64,000 nucleotides of DNA from UBA2241 sp963777895 (GTDB lineage Bacteria > Actinomycetota > Thermoleophilia > UBA2241). The notes under the pieces are model-generated. The model made no database searches, was not told the origin of the DNA, and was given only the letters and a program-made list of their open reading frames with translations. The stretch's first letter is position 1. Each line of letters starts with the position of its first letter. The DNA lies in assembly GCA_963777895.1 (NCBI GenBank), contig CAVZSF010000005.1, positions 682,001 through 746,000 on the forward strand. The letters run 5' to 3'. This document shows, piece after piece, positions 47,699 through 57,732 of the stretch. The position numbers and the translations under genes were made by a program.

Positions 47699-47704
47699 TA
47701 GACT
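47699..47704 (+). promoter_or_regulatory. -10 element TAGACT of a leaderless transcript
   Basis: TAGACT is followed by six bases and the GTG at 47711, identical in sequence and spacing to 2974-2986. Confidence 0.5.
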
Positions 47705-47710
47705 CCGGAC

Positions 47711-48682
47711 GTGCCTGGACTGCAGATCAAGCGACCGCTTCCGCCTCCTCGATCCGCCGGAGAAGCTCATCGATCCATCCTCGCCGTCTGTGTGGTGCTG
47801 ATGCTGGCGACCGGACTTGCGCTGGCCATCTCCGCCTGCGGGGCGGGCGGGACGTCGGCATCGCCGACGTCGGGCCCGCCCACCGACCCCGGGCTGTCAC
47901 CAGAGCCGGCGCCGTCCGGCTCGGCTCCGGCGGCCCATCCGGCGGACCCCTCCGCACCGGTCGTCTACCTCCTCGGCGGCTCGTCCGCGCGCGAGTGCGT
48001 CGTCGGCAACGCCGCCTGGTCGCAGGCGATCAGGGAGGCGGGCGGACCGCGCTGCCGTGCGACCGACCTGGGGTCGACCAACGAGACCTTCCTGGACGAC
48101 CGCCGGCTCGTGAAGGTCATGAAGACGAACACCCCGACGCTCCTCCTCGTCGGCGTCAGCATCGGCCGCTACACCTCCGACGTCGCCCCGGGAAGGCTCG
48201 ACAAGCCCCTTCCTCCGGAGGATGTCGCCCGCCTCGCCGGGCAGACCAAGCTCGAGCATCGCTACTCGGTGACGCACGTGAAGACGCCTGCCGAGAAGGA
48301 GGAGCTCGTCGCGCGCTGGCTGAGTGAGACCTATCCGCGCTTTCGCGAGAACTACAAAGCCAACCTCGAGCAGCTCGAGCTGCTCATCGAGGATGCGCAG
48401 GCGAAAGGCTTCCGCGTGGCGATCCTGGAGCTGCCGATGGACCTGGCGCTCATCGGCGACCGTTTCGACGCGCCGCGCGAGCAGTACGCCGACGACGCGG
48501 AGCGGGTCGCCCGGTCCTACGGTGTCCCCTATCTGAGCTTCCTCGACGAGCTCGGTCTCCCCAACGAGGACTACTACGACCTGCTGCATCTGGTCGAGCC
48601 GGGCAGGGAGAAGTGGCAGGCCCGGCTCTCGGACGAGGTGGCCGGGCTGCTCGACGAGTACGGGATGGGCGCCGGGAAGTAG
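47711..48682 (+). CDS. SGNH/GDSL-like lipoprotein
   Basis: The 323-residue protein has a membrane segment (ILAVCVVLMLATGLALAI) ending in the lipobox-like ISAC, so the mature protein should be lipid-anchored at Cys 43. A Pro/Ser/Ala-rich spacer follows. The remaining domain begins VVYLLGGSSARECVVG, where GGSS could be the nucleophile block of SGNH hydrolases, and ends DYYDLLHLVEPGREKW with a candidate Asp-x-x-His pair. Such enzymes remove acyl groups from envelope polymers. The GTG start appears leaderless. The MFS gene follows at 48751. Confidence 0.6.
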   Translation: MPGLQIKRPLPPPRSAGEAHRSILAVCVVLMLATGLALAISACGAGGTSASPTSGPPTDPGLSPEPAPSGSAPAAHPADPSAPVVYLLGGSSARECVVGNAAWSQAIREAGGPRCRATDLGSTNETFLDDRRLVKVMKTNTPTLLLVGVSIGRYTSDVAPGRLDKPLPPEDVARLAGQTKLEHRYSVTHVKTPAEKEELVARWLSETYPRFRENYKANLEQLELLIEDAQAKGFRVAILELPMDLALIGDRFDAPREQYADDAERVARSYGVPYLSFLDELGLPNEDYYDLLHLVEPGREKWQARLSDEVAGLLDEYGMGAGK

Positions 48683-48750
48683 CCGGCGGGTGCCCCGCCG
48701 CCCGCGGCGCGGCGTGCGTAAGAAGCGGCGCGCGGCGGAAAGACCGCAGC

Positions 48751-50151
48751 ATGACCGCGCGCCGCATCATCCGCACCTATCTCGCCATCGGCGCCACCAC
48801 GACGCTCGCGCAGTCGCTGATCTGGGGGGTCAACACCCTCTTTCTGCTCGAGGTCGGCCTCGACATCTTCCAGATCATGGTGGTGAACGCGGCCTTCACC
48901 GTGGCCCAGGTGTTCTTCGAGGTCCCGACCGGCGTCATCGCCGACACGCTCGGCCGGCGCGCGTCCTACCTGCTCTCGGTGGGCATCCTCATCGCCTCGA
49001 CCCTGCTCTACGTGTGGTTCTGGGCGATGGGCGCGGGCACCGTGCCGTTCGCTCTCGCGTCGGTCGTGCTCGGGCTGGGCTACACCTTCTACACGGGGGC
49101 TGTGGATGCGTGGATGGTCGACGCCCTCGGCGCCGTCGGCTACGAGGGCAAGCTCGATCCCATCTTCGCGCGCTACGGCATGGTCTTCGGTCTGTTCATG
49201 CTGATCGGCACGGTGGCCGGCGGCCTGCTCGGACAGCTGGGTCTGTGGATCCCCTACGTGGTGCGCGCTGCGGTCCTGGTGCCCGCCTTCGCGCTGGGTC
49301 TATGGGGTATGCGCGACCTCGGGTTCCGCGGGCGGCCGCTGCGTCTCGCCACCTTCGGCCGCGAGACGCGGCGCATCGCCCGCGCCGGCGTCACCTACGG
49401 GCTGCGCGACCGTGTCGTGCGCTACGTCATGTTCGCCAGCCTCGTCCAGGGCGTCTTCCTGATGTACGGGTTCTACTCCTGGCAGAAGTACTTCCTCGAC
49501 CTGCTCGGCCGGGACCTCGTGTGGGTGACGGGGGTGATCGCCGGGCTGGTGGGCCTCACGCAGATCGCCGGCAACGCCGTCGTCGGCCGAGTCGGGCGGC
49601 GCGTGCCCGACCGCGGCACGGTGCTCATCGCCACGGTGGTGGTCTCGAGCGTCGTCGTGGTGGGCGCGGCGCTCATCCAGAGCTTCTGGGTCGCGGTCCC
49701 TCTGTACCTCGTCTCGGCCTTCGCCTGGGGCCTGTACATCCCGATCAAGCAGGGATGGATCAACGACCGCATCCCGTCGTCGGAGCGTGCCACGATCATC
49801 TCGCTCGACGCGCTCTTCGGCGATGCCGGCAACACGGCCGGCCAGCTTGGGCTCGGCTACGTCTCGACGGCGGTGTCGATCCCGTTCGCCTGGCTCATCG
49901 GCGGCGTCGCGCAGGCCGCCGGCGTGCCGCTGCTGGCGGCGGCCCGGCGGCACGAGCGGGCGGCTCCCTCGGTGGCGGCGACCTTCGAGGGGGCGGCGGC
50001 CGAGGGCGGCGGGCCGGCCGTCACCGCGGCCGCAGCGGACGTTGCCCCGCTCCGCCCGGTCGAGGCCGGTCCCACCCTCGGCTGCTTCGGGGACAACTGC
50101 CCCGAGGTGCCGGCCGACGAAGCGGGTCGCACCGGTGAGTCCGCGGCCTAG
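48751..50151 (+). CDS. Major facilitator superfamily transporter
   Basis: The 466-residue protein has about twelve hydrophobic segments and the MFS loop motif GVIADTLGRRASYLLS between helices 2 and 3, with a related GRVGRRVPDRG after helix 8. ATG 48751 follows GGAAAG and gives a standard N-terminus. A hydrophilic tail of about 70 residues (Ala/Gly/Glu-rich, with GCFGDNCPEVP) extends into the cytoplasm. Substrate cannot be told. It converges on the amidase gene. Confidence 0.85.
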   Translation: MTARRIIRTYLAIGATTTLAQSLIWGVNTLFLLEVGLDIFQIMVVNAAFTVAQVFFEVPTGVIADTLGRRASYLLSVGILIASTLLYVWFWAMGAGTVPFALASVVLGLGYTFYTGAVDAWMVDALGAVGYEGKLDPIFARYGMVFGLFMLIGTVAGGLLGQLGLWIPYVVRAAVLVPAFALGLWGMRDLGFRGRPLRLATFGRETRRIARAGVTYGLRDRVVRYVMFASLVQGVFLMYGFYSWQKYFLDLLGRDLVWVTGVIAGLVGLTQIAGNAVVGRVGRRVPDRGTVLIATVVVSSVVVVGAALIQSFWVAVPLYLVSAFAWGLYIPIKQGWINDRIPSSERATIISLDALFGDAGNTAGQLGLGYVSTAVSIPFAWLIGGVAQAAGVPLLAAARRHERAAPSVAATFEGAAAEGGGPAVTAAAADVAPLRPVEAGPTLGCFGDNCPEVPADEAGRTGESAA

Positions 50152-50188
50152 GCCGGGAGGACTCGGAGCGGACCGGTGAGTCCGCCGC

Positions 50189-51052
50189 CTAGCTCAGCCG
50201 CAGCAGGTCGCCGTACAGATCGACGCGGCGGTCACGGAAGAGCGTCATCTCGCGCCGCCGGAACTCGCAGGCGTCCAGGTCGAAGGTCGCGGTGACGATG
50301 GCCTCGCCCTCGCGCGGCGCCTGCGCCAGCAGCTCGCCGCGCTGTCCCGCGATGAAGGACGATCCCCAGTAGGTCTGCTTCCCATGAGGGCCGTCCTCGC
50401 TGCCGACGCGGTTGGCGGCCACGACCGGCATCACGTTGGCCGCGGCGTGGCCGCGCATCGTGAGCTCCCAGTGGTCGCTGATGTCGGGCTCGAAGTAGTC
50501 GACGGGCTCGTCGCCGATGCAGGTCGGATACAGCAGGAGCTCGGCGCCCTTGAGCGCCATCACACGGGCGCACTCCGGATACCACTGGTCCCAGCAGATG
50601 CCCACCCCGACACGTCCGTGTCTCGTGTCCCAGACGCGGAACCCGGTGTCGCCCGGACTGAAGTAGTACTTCTCGAGGTAGCCGGGATCGTCGGGGATGT
50701 GACTCTTGCGGTAGATACCGAGGACCGAGCCGTCGGCGTCGACGACCGCGACCGTGTTGAAGAAGACGCGGCGGTCGCGCTCGAACACATTGACCGGGAC
50801 GACCACGCCGAGCTCGCGACAGAGCTCCCGAAAGCGAGCGATGGTGGGATGGCCCTCGATCGGCCGGGCCAGCGCGAAGAACTTCGGGTCCTGCGCGGTG
50901 CAGAAATAGGGGGTCTCGAAGAGCTCCTGCAGGCAGACGATGTGGGCGCCGGCCTCCGCGGCCTCGCGCGTGAGGCGGAGGGCGTTCTCGACGTTGGCCT
51001 CCGCGTCCCACACGCAGGGGAACTGGACGGCGGCGACGGTGACCTCTCTCAC
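50189..51052 (-). CDS. aguB: N-carbamoylputrescine amidase-like nitrilase-family hydrolase
   Basis: The 287-residue enzyme starts at GTG 51052, six bases after GAGGAG. The catalytic triad is visible: Glu in CLQELFETPYF, Lys in YRKSHIPDDPGYLEKYYF and Cys in VGICWDQWYPECAR. These contexts, and RDRRVDLYGDL at the end, match N-carbamoylputrescine amidohydrolase, which releases putrescine in the agmatine route. No agmatine deiminase gene is in the window. It runs opposite to the MFS gene. Confidence 0.88.
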   Translation of the reverse strand: MREVTVAAVQFPCVWDAEANVENALRLTREAAEAGAHIVCLQELFETPYFCTAQDPKFFALARPIEGHPTIARFRELCRELGVVVPVNVFERDRRVFFNTVAVVDADGSVLGIYRKSHIPDDPGYLEKYYFSPGDTGFRVWDTRHGRVGVGICWDQWYPECARVMALKGAELLLYPTCIGDEPVDYFEPDISDHWELTMRGHAAANVMPVVAANRVGSEDGPHGKQTYWGSSFIAGQRGELLAQAPREGEAIVTATFDLDACEFRRREMTLFRDRRVDLYGDLLRLS

Positions 51053-51144
51053 GGCGGCTCCTCGGTGACGCTGCGCTCGCGGCGAGCCTACCAGATATGA
51101 TGCTGCGCTCGCCGCGAGCCTGCGTACACGTCCGCCGCGCATGC

Positions 51145-51150
51145 TAGACT
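51145..51150 (+). promoter_or_regulatory. -10 element TAGACT upstream of the RibD-C gene
   Basis: TAGACT predicts a leader of about 25 bases containing GGAGGATGAG before the ATG at 51182. Confidence 0.4.
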
Positions 51151-51181
51151 GCGCGCCGCCCTAAGCGGACCGGAGGATGAG

Positions 51182-51838
51182 ATGCCGCCTCGCGTGCTGG
51201 TACACACCGCCGTCAGCCTCGACGGCCGCACGGCCGGCTTCGACGTCGACATGGGCCAGTTCTACGGCGTGGTGGCCGGATGGGGCGCCGATTGCATGCT
51301 CACCGGCGCCGACACGATCGTGCAGGCGCCGGAGTATGTGCCGGACGACCCCGGGGCGCCGGCGCCGGAGGTCGCGGCGACGGCGCGTCAGATCCTCGCC
51401 GTCGTGGACTCGCGCGGCAGGGTGCGCAACTGGCGCGCCCTCAAGAGCTTCGGGCAGTTCTGGCGCGATCCGGTCGCCCTGGTGAGCCGCGCGACGCCGG
51501 GCGCGTACATCGACGAGGTGGGGCGCGCCGGATGCGACGCGCTCGTCGCCGGCGACGAGCGCGTCGACCTGCGCGCCGCTCTCGAGCTTCTCGCCTCCGC
51601 GCGCGGCGTCACCCGCGTTCGTGTCGACAGCGGCGGCGCGCTCTCCGGCGCACTCCTGCGGGAGGGCCTCGTCCACGAGGTCAGTCTCATGGTGCAGCCG
51701 CTGGTCGTGGGCGGCGACGCGTCCGCCTTCGACTGGGGCGCCGGCGGGGCACGGGACAGCGCCTTCACTCTGGCGGACGTGCAGCGGCTCGACGGCGGCG
51801 TGGTCTGGCTGCGCTACGAGGTGACGGCCGGCACCTGA
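51182..51838 (+). CDS. RibD C-terminal-domain reductase
   Basis: The 218-residue protein is a stand-alone RibD-C/dihydrofolate-reductase-like domain: VLVHTAVSLDGRTAGFDVD at the N-terminus, CMLTGADTIVQAPE, ILAVVDSRGRVRNW, and VRVDSGGALSGALLREGLV with LMVQPLVVGG near the end. Such proteins use NADPH; the substrate may be a riboflavin precursor or another pyrimidine/pterin. No deaminase domain is attached and no rib genes are nearby. The ATG follows GGAGG. Confidence 0.8.
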   Translation: MPPRVLVHTAVSLDGRTAGFDVDMGQFYGVVAGWGADCMLTGADTIVQAPEYVPDDPGAPAPEVAATARQILAVVDSRGRVRNWRALKSFGQFWRDPVALVSRATPGAYIDEVGRAGCDALVAGDERVDLRAALELLASARGVTRVRVDSGGALSGALLREGLVHEVSLMVQPLVVGGDASAFDWGAGGARDSAFTLADVQRLDGGVVWLRYEVTAGT

Positions 51839-51882
51839 GCTCGTGGGTCTCCTACCTGCGCACTGTGCTGCGCTGAGCCTTC

Positions 51883-52443
51883 TCAAGCAAACAGGCGCAG
51901 CTCCCGCTCGTCGGGCGGCGGGTAGGTCACGACTCCATCGCGGACGACCGCCAGCTCGCTCAGCTCGTGCGGACGCGCCGAGGCGGCCGAGGCGATGTGG
52001 AGCACGCGGACACCGCTGACGACGAGGGCGTCGGCAACGAGGCGGCGGTGACAGCGGAAGGGGTTGCCCTCCGCGCACATGATGGCGGTCGGCTTGCGTC
52101 GCGCCATCCGGATCAGCCCGCGGAGCGCCTTCCGGAACTCCTTCGTCTGCATGTAGTCCGCGAAGCCGCGGAAGGCGGCGCTGGTGAGGCCGCTGTTCGG
52201 CGAGCCGGCGGTCGTGTGACGGAAGCCACCGAGCGCGCGGTCGTGCACGTAGTCGATGTCGCGGAAGGGAAGGGCCTCGGCAAGGACGTCGCGGTTGAAC
52301 TGCGGGTTGTGCCGCGACCAGGGCACGCTGCGGATGTCGATCAGCTGAGCGACGCCGTGGGCGTGCAGCACGTCTGCAAGCTCCTCGAGCGTGCGGGTCG
52401 AATGCCCGATCGTGAAGATGGTGAGAGGGGCGACCTGGTCCAC
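51883..52443 (-). CDS. DUF488 family protein
   Basis: A 186-residue protein with the DUF488 signatures TIGHSTRTLEELADVL, IDIRSVPWSRHNPQFN, RALGGFRHT and the conserved CAEGNPFRCHRRLVADAL. Function of the family is not established. The GTG start is six bases after a TACAGT -10 element and appears leaderless. It converges with the RibD-C gene. Confidence 0.85.
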   Translation of the reverse strand: MDQVAPLTIFTIGHSTRTLEELADVLHAHGVAQLIDIRSVPWSRHNPQFNRDVLAEALPFRDIDYVHDRALGGFRHTTAGSPNSGLTSAAFRGFADYMQTKEFRKALRGLIRMARRKPTAIMCAEGNPFRCHRRLVADALVVSGVRVLHIASAASARPHELSELAVVRDGVVTYPPPDERELRLFA

Positions 52444-52449
52444 GGAGTG

Positions 52450-52455
52450 ACTGTA
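52450..52455 (-). promoter_or_regulatory. -10 element TACAGT of a leaderless transcript
   Basis: On the minus strand TACAGT, six bases (CACTCC), then the GTG of the DUF488 gene. Confidence 0.4.
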
Positions 52456-52515
52456 CCCGGGAAGGGCGGCGTCATGACGTGACGTCGCGCCCCGCGGCTG
52501 CCGGGAGCGGAGAGA

Positions 52516-52549
52516 GCGACGGGGCGGGCCCTCAGGCCCGCCCCGTCGC
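52516..52549 (-). terminator. 15-bp terminator hairpin after the POR-Nuo operon
   Basis: Perfect arms 52516-52530 and 52535-52549 with a four-base loop (CTCA), 45 bases past the porB-like stop. No T tract is visible on the minus-strand side. Confidence 0.55.
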
Positions 52550-52594
52550 CTCGTTCAGCTGGTAGCCGGCGTCAGCATACGCCGGCCCGCGTCC

Positions 52595-53978
52595 TCAGCG
52601 CTCGCCCTGCGGCACGTACATGCAGCCGTGTGCCTCGAGCTGCTCCTCCCAGACGGTCTGCGGGGGCTCGTCGCACTTGCGCAGGATCTTCTCCCACTCG
52701 TTGTCGACCCAGGCCTGCAGGTTCGCGAGGGTCTCCTCGTTGCCCGGCTTGAAGAGGTGCGCGAAGCGTCCCTGCCGCTTGAGCCAGGGGATGAGCTCGG
52801 CCTTCACCTTGGGCCGGTAGGTGAGGTGGTACTCGCCGTCCTCGACCTCGAACAGCGGCCAGTAGCAGGTGTTCACCGCCTCGCGGGCGAGCTCGATGCT
52901 CTCGGCGCCGTCCGAACGCCAGCCGCGCGGGCAGGGCGCCAGGATGTTGAGGAAGCTCGGGCCCGGCGTGGCGAGCGCCTTCGCCGCCTTGCGCACCAGG
53001 TCGCGCGGGTCGTGCGGCGAGGCCTGAGCGACGTAGCCCAGACCGTGGGCGATCATGATGTCGGTGAGGTTCTTGCGGTTCTGCAGCTTGCCGGCCTGCT
53101 CCTTGCCGACCGGGCTCGTCGTGGTCCATGCGCCCACCGGGGTCGCGCCGGAGCGCTGGAAGCCGGTGTTCATGTAGGCGCCGTTGTCGTAGCAGACGTA
53201 GAGCATCTGGTGGCCGCGCTCCATGGCGCCCGAGAGCGACTGCAGGCCGATGTCGTAGGTGCCGCCGTCGCCGCCGAAGGCGATGAACTTCACGTTCTCG
53301 TCGAGCTCGCCCTTCTTCTTGAGGGCGCGGAAGGCGGTCTCGACGCCGCTCAGCGTCGCCGCGGCGTTCTCGAAGGCGGTGTGGATGAAGCTGCCCTTCC
53401 ACGAGGTGTAGGGGTAGATCGTGGTCGACACCTCGAGGCAGCCGGTGGCGGCGCTCGACGACGACCGGGTCGGAGGTGCCCATGAGCACCTGGCGGACGA
53501 CGATCGGCGCGCCGCAGCCGGCGCACATGCGGTGGCCGCCGGCCAGCTTGCTGCCCTGGGCCACCAGCTCGAGCCACTGGCTGCGCGCCTGCTCGAAGTG
53601 GTTGGTCTCCTTGAGAGCGTCGACCGGGCAGACGTTGACGCACTCGCCGCACATGATGCAGCGCGACTCGTCGACCCGGAACGACTGCAGGGCGCGCTCG
53701 TTGAAGGTGAGCGCTCCCGTCGGGCAGGCGGTGACGCAGCGGCCGCAGGTGATGCAGTCGGCGAGCTGGAGGGCCTCGCCGTAGGGCGTGTCGACGTTCA
53801 TCGCGAAGCCGCGGCCCGTGAAGTCGTAGCAGGCCGGGCCGGCGACGTCGCGGCAGACGCGCACGCAGCGCCCGCAGGCGATGCAGCGGTCCATGTCGCG
53901 CCGGATGAAGGGGTGCTCGTACTGCGGCTCGACCGAGCGCACCTTGGCGCTGGGGCCGACGAGGTCGTTGCTCGTCAC
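52595..53978 (-). CDS. porB: 2-oxoacid:ferredoxin oxidoreductase beta subunit with N-terminal Fe-S domain (frameshifted)
   Basis: About 460 residues. The N-terminal 130 residues carry three cluster motifs: CIACGRCVRVCRDVAG (NuoG/HydA-like), CITCGRCVTACPTGAL and CIMCGECVNVCPVDAL. PorB proper follows with MCAGCGAPIVVRQVL, a break near 53450, then TTIYPYTSWKGSFIHTAFEN, the thiamine-diphosphate motif FGGDGGTYDIGLQS and CYDNGAYMNTGFQRSG, and ILAPCPRGW. PorB binds TPP and a cluster and catalyses 2-oxoacid decarboxylation with PorA. The GTG start overlaps the stop of the 2Fe-2S/GltD gene. Fusion to an extra Fe-S module links the active site to the NuoF/GltD subunits. Confidence 0.85.
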
Positions 53979-55806
53979 GCGTACTCGACGCCGAGCTTCT
54001 GCAGGTCGCAGGCGCCGTGCGAGGGCAGACGCACTGCAGGCAGCGCATCGCCTCGGCGCGGGCGGCGGCCAGCGAGTAGCCCTTCTCGACCTCGTCGAAG
54101 CCGGCGGTGCGCTGCGCCTTGCCCATCTTGGGCATGGTGGCGCGCTTCGCCGGCTCGGCGGCGATGCCCATCTTGAGCCAGACCGGGCTGCGCTCGGCGA
54201 GGCGCTCGCCCAGCGTCGCCGAGCTTGGCGGCGTCGGCGAGCTGCTCGAGGTAGGGCTGGCCGGCGTAGACGGCCAGCTGCTCCTCGAGCTCGACGAGGT
54301 CGGTGCCGCGCAGCCAGGCGTCGATGGCGAGCGCCGAGCGCTTGCCGGCGGCGACGGCGTGGATCACCGAGCGCGCGCCGGTGACGGCGTCGCCGGCGGC
54401 GAACACGCCGGCGTCGCGCGTGCGCCCGGTGTAGTAGTTGGCCTCGAGCGTGTTCCAGGCCGACAGGGTCATCTCGTCGCTCGAGTCGCCGAGGTCGGGC
54501 ACGTACGAGACGGCCGAGATGACCGTCGTGGCCGGCGACCTCGAAGCGCGAGTCCTTGCATCTCGCGCGTGCGGCTCTTGGAGCGGCCGAGGCGCACGCA
54601 CTCGACCGCCGCGGGCCCGTCCGGTCTTGCCGAGGCTTGATCTTCTTGGCGGCGACGTCGAACTCGACCTTGACGCCCTCCTCGAGGGCGGCGGCGAGGT
54701 CGCGGGCGCCGGCCTCGAGGTGCGTCGGCGTCGCGCGGGGCGAGGACGGTGACCGACTTGGCGCCCAGGCGGCGCGCGGTCCGCGCCGCGTCGAAGCGCG
54801 GCCGTGCCGTCGCCGATCACGGCGACCGTGTCGGTGATGCGCGACCTTCTTGCCCTCGCGGACCTTGCGCAGCAGCTCGAGGCTCTCGACGACGGCTTCG
54901 CTGCCCGGGCAGCTTGGGGCTCGCGCGTCTGCCACGCGCCGATGCCGACGAGCACGGCGTCGAAGCCCGCGTCGAGCAGGCCCTCGAGGGTGACCTCGTA
55001 GCCGAGGGCGGTGTCGTCGACGAAGCGGACGCCGGCCTCCCACAGGGGCTCGAGCTCGCGGTCGAGCACCTTCTCGGGCAGGCGGAACTCGGGGATGCTG
55101 TAGCGCAGCGAGCCGCCCGGCTTCTCGTTGGTGTCGTAGATCGTGACCTCGTGGCCGCGCTCGACGAGGTACCAGGCGGCCGAGAGGCCGGCCGGACCGG
55201 CGCCGATGACGGCGACGCGCCGGCCGCTCGGCATGCCCGGGATCGAGGCACGCCGACGGAGTGGTCGGCGGCGGCGCGGTGCAGGTCGCAGATCGCGATC
55301 GGGATCGTCGACGTCGCCGCGCCGGCAGACCGGCTCGCAGTAGCGCGGGCAGACGCGGCCGAGGATGCCGGGGAAGGGCAGGTCGTCGGCGCACGATCGC
55401 GGCGGCGCCGGCGGCGTCGCCGTCTTCGAGCGCCGCCATGTAGGCGGGGATGTCGATGTGCGTCGGGCAGGCGTGCGAGCAGGGCGCCTCGCAGTAGCTG
55501 TCGTGGTCCGACAGGTACATCTTGAGGTAGCTCTCGCGCTTCTGCCGGATGCGCGGCGTGTCGGTCTTGACGACCATGCCCTCGCTCACCCACGTGGTGC
55601 AGGCGGCCTGCAGCTTGGCCTGCCCCTTGACCTCGACGAGGCAGAGGCGGCAGGCGCCCCAGGCGGCCATGCCCTCCTCGTGGCAGAGGGCGGGGATGTC
55701 GATGCCCTCGCGGCGGGCGACCGAGAGGACGGTCTCGCCCGGCTGGGCGGCGAGCTTCTGGCCGTCGACGATCACCGTGACGGCGGCCTTGGTGCGCGGG
55801 ACTCAC
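53975..55806 (-). CDS. 2Fe-2S/GltD-like FAD oxidoreductase (frameshifted)
   Basis: About 610 residues over many frame breaks. The N-terminus is a NuoG/HydA-type [2Fe-2S] domain (CHEEGMAAWGACRLCLVEV, LQAACTTWVSEGM). A GltD module follows: CEAPCSHACPTHIDIPAYM, VIGAGPAGLSAAWYLVERG, GGSLRYSIPEFRLPEKVLD, GVFAAGDAVTGARSVIHAV. The C-terminal EAMRCLQC may be a further ligand pair. GltD modules hold FAD and bind NAD(P)H. The gene overlaps nuoF (GTGA) and porB (GTGA), so these proteins are made together. It probably forms the second pyridine-nucleotide site of the complex. Confidence 0.82.
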
Positions 55807-57731
55807 TGCTGCCTCCCTTCGGCCACCGCGAGTACGCCGGTCTCGACGGGGACGGCGTCGAACTTGCACACCTGGCGGCAGGTGTCGCACTGGATGCACA
55901 GTCTTCTGGTCGATGACGTGCAGCTCCTTACGCTCGCCGCTGATGGCGCCGACGGGGCAGGCGTCGAAGCAGACGTGGCAGCCCGTGCAGGCGTCCTTGT
56001 CGATGGTGTAGCGGATGAGCGGCCGGCAGACCTTGGCCGGGCAGCGCTTGTTCACCACGTGCTCCATGACCTCGTCGCGGAAGTAGCGCAGCGTGGTGAG
56101 CACGGGGTTCGGGGCGCTGCCGCCGAGCTGGCAGAGCGACCCCTCCATGACGTCGTCGGCGAGCTGCTCGAGGCGCTCGATGTCCTCCACGGTGCCTTCG
56201 CCGGCGGAGATGCGCTCGAGGATCTCGAGCATGCGCTGTCGTGCCGATGCGGCAGGGCACGCACTTGCCGCAGCTCTCCTCGGCGGTGAACTTGAGGAAG
56301 AACTTGGCGAAGTCGACCATGCAGGTGCGTGTCGTCGACGACGACCATGCCGCCGGAGCCCATCATGGAGCCGGCGGCGGTGAGGCTCTCGAAGTCGATC
56401 GGCGTCGTCGAGCAGGTCGGCGGGCAGGCAGCCGCCGCTCGGGCCCGCCGAGCTGTACGGCCTTGAACTCGTGACCCGGCGCGCACGCCGCCGCCGATGC
56501 CGAAGATCACGTCGCGCAGCGTGGCGCCCATGGGCACCTCGACGAGGCCCGTGTTCCGCGACCTTGCCGGTGAGCGAGAAGATCTTCGTCCCCTTGCTCG
56601 TCGCGGTGCCCATGGCGGCGAAGGCGTCGGCGCCGTGGTTGACGATCCACGGCACGTTGGCGTAGCTCTCGACGTTGTTCAGGTTGGTCGGCTGGCCCCA
56701 GAGGCCGTGCGCGACCGTGCGGATGTGCTTGCCGCGCGGCATGCCGCGCCGGCCCTCGATCGACGCGGTCAGCGCCGTCGACTCGCCGCAGACGAACGCG
56801 CCGGCGCCCTGGTTGATGCGCAGGTCGAAGTCCCAGCCCGTGCGGAGGATGTCGCCGCCGAGCAGGCCGCGCTCGCGCGCCTGCGGCGAGGGCGTGACGC
56901 AGACGGGCGACCGCGAGCGGGTACTCGTGGCGCACGTAGATGTAGCCCTCGTCGGCGCCGATCGCGAAGGCGGCGATGAGCATGCCCTCGATGAGCGGAG
57001 TGCGGGTTGTCCTCGAGGACGGCGCGGTCCATGAACGCGCCGGGGTCGCCCTCGTCGCCGTTGCAGATGATGTAGTGCTTCTCGCCGGGGTTCTGGCGGC
57101 AGAAGCGCCACTTCTTGCCGGCGGGGAAGCCGGCGCCGCCGCGGCCGCGCAGGCCGGAACGCTCGACCTCGTCGATGACGGCCTCGGGGTCGTCGGCGGC
57201 GAGCACCTCGGCCAGCGCCGTGTAGCCGCCGCTGGCGATGTAGTCGTCGATCGAGGTCGGGTCGATGAAGCCGTTGATGCCGCGCACGACGCGCGTCTGG
57301 CCGGCGTAGAACGGGACGTCCTTCTCGAGCGCGACGTGCGCGCCCGTCTCCGGGTCCTTGTAGAGCAGGCGCTCGACCACGCCGTCGCCGACGACGCTCG
57401 TCTCGACGATCTCGGCGATGTCCTTGGCCTTGAGCCGCGGGTAGAAGACGCCCTGCGGGTGGACGACGACGATGGGGCCTTCCTGGCACAGGCCGTGGCA
57501 GCCGGTGAGGACGACCTCGACCTTGTCGCTCAGGCCGCGCTCGGTCGAGCTCCGCCGTGAGGGCGTCGCTCAGGGCGGCGCGGCCGGACGCGTTGCAGGT
57601 CGCTGCCGGCGCACACGCGGATCTTGACCGTGTCTTCGCCGCCGGTCGCCGAGCTCGGGATGGAAGGCGGCCTTGAGCGCCTTGTCGATGCGCTGTCTGC
57701 CGGGTGGCGCCGGCGCTCTTCGCTGCGCCAT
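55803..57731 (-). CDS. nuoF: NuoF/HydB-like NADH-binding flavoprotein (frameshifted)
   Basis: About 640 residues, longer than Complex I NuoF because of extra domains as in HydB. The N-terminus is a thioredoxin-like [2Fe-2S] domain (RVCAGS; LTGCHGLCQEGPIVVVHPQG). The NuoF core has GLRGRGGAGFPAGKKW, CNGDEGDPGAFMDRAV, GAGAFVCGESTALTASIEG and cluster ligands ESCGKCVPCRIGT. The C-terminus adds two ferredoxin motifs (CTGCHVCFDACPVGAI; CIQCDTCRQVCKFDA). It should bind FMN, NADH and several clusters. At least six breaks. It starts one base after the nuoE stop. Confidence 0.87.
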
Positions 57732-57732
57732 G

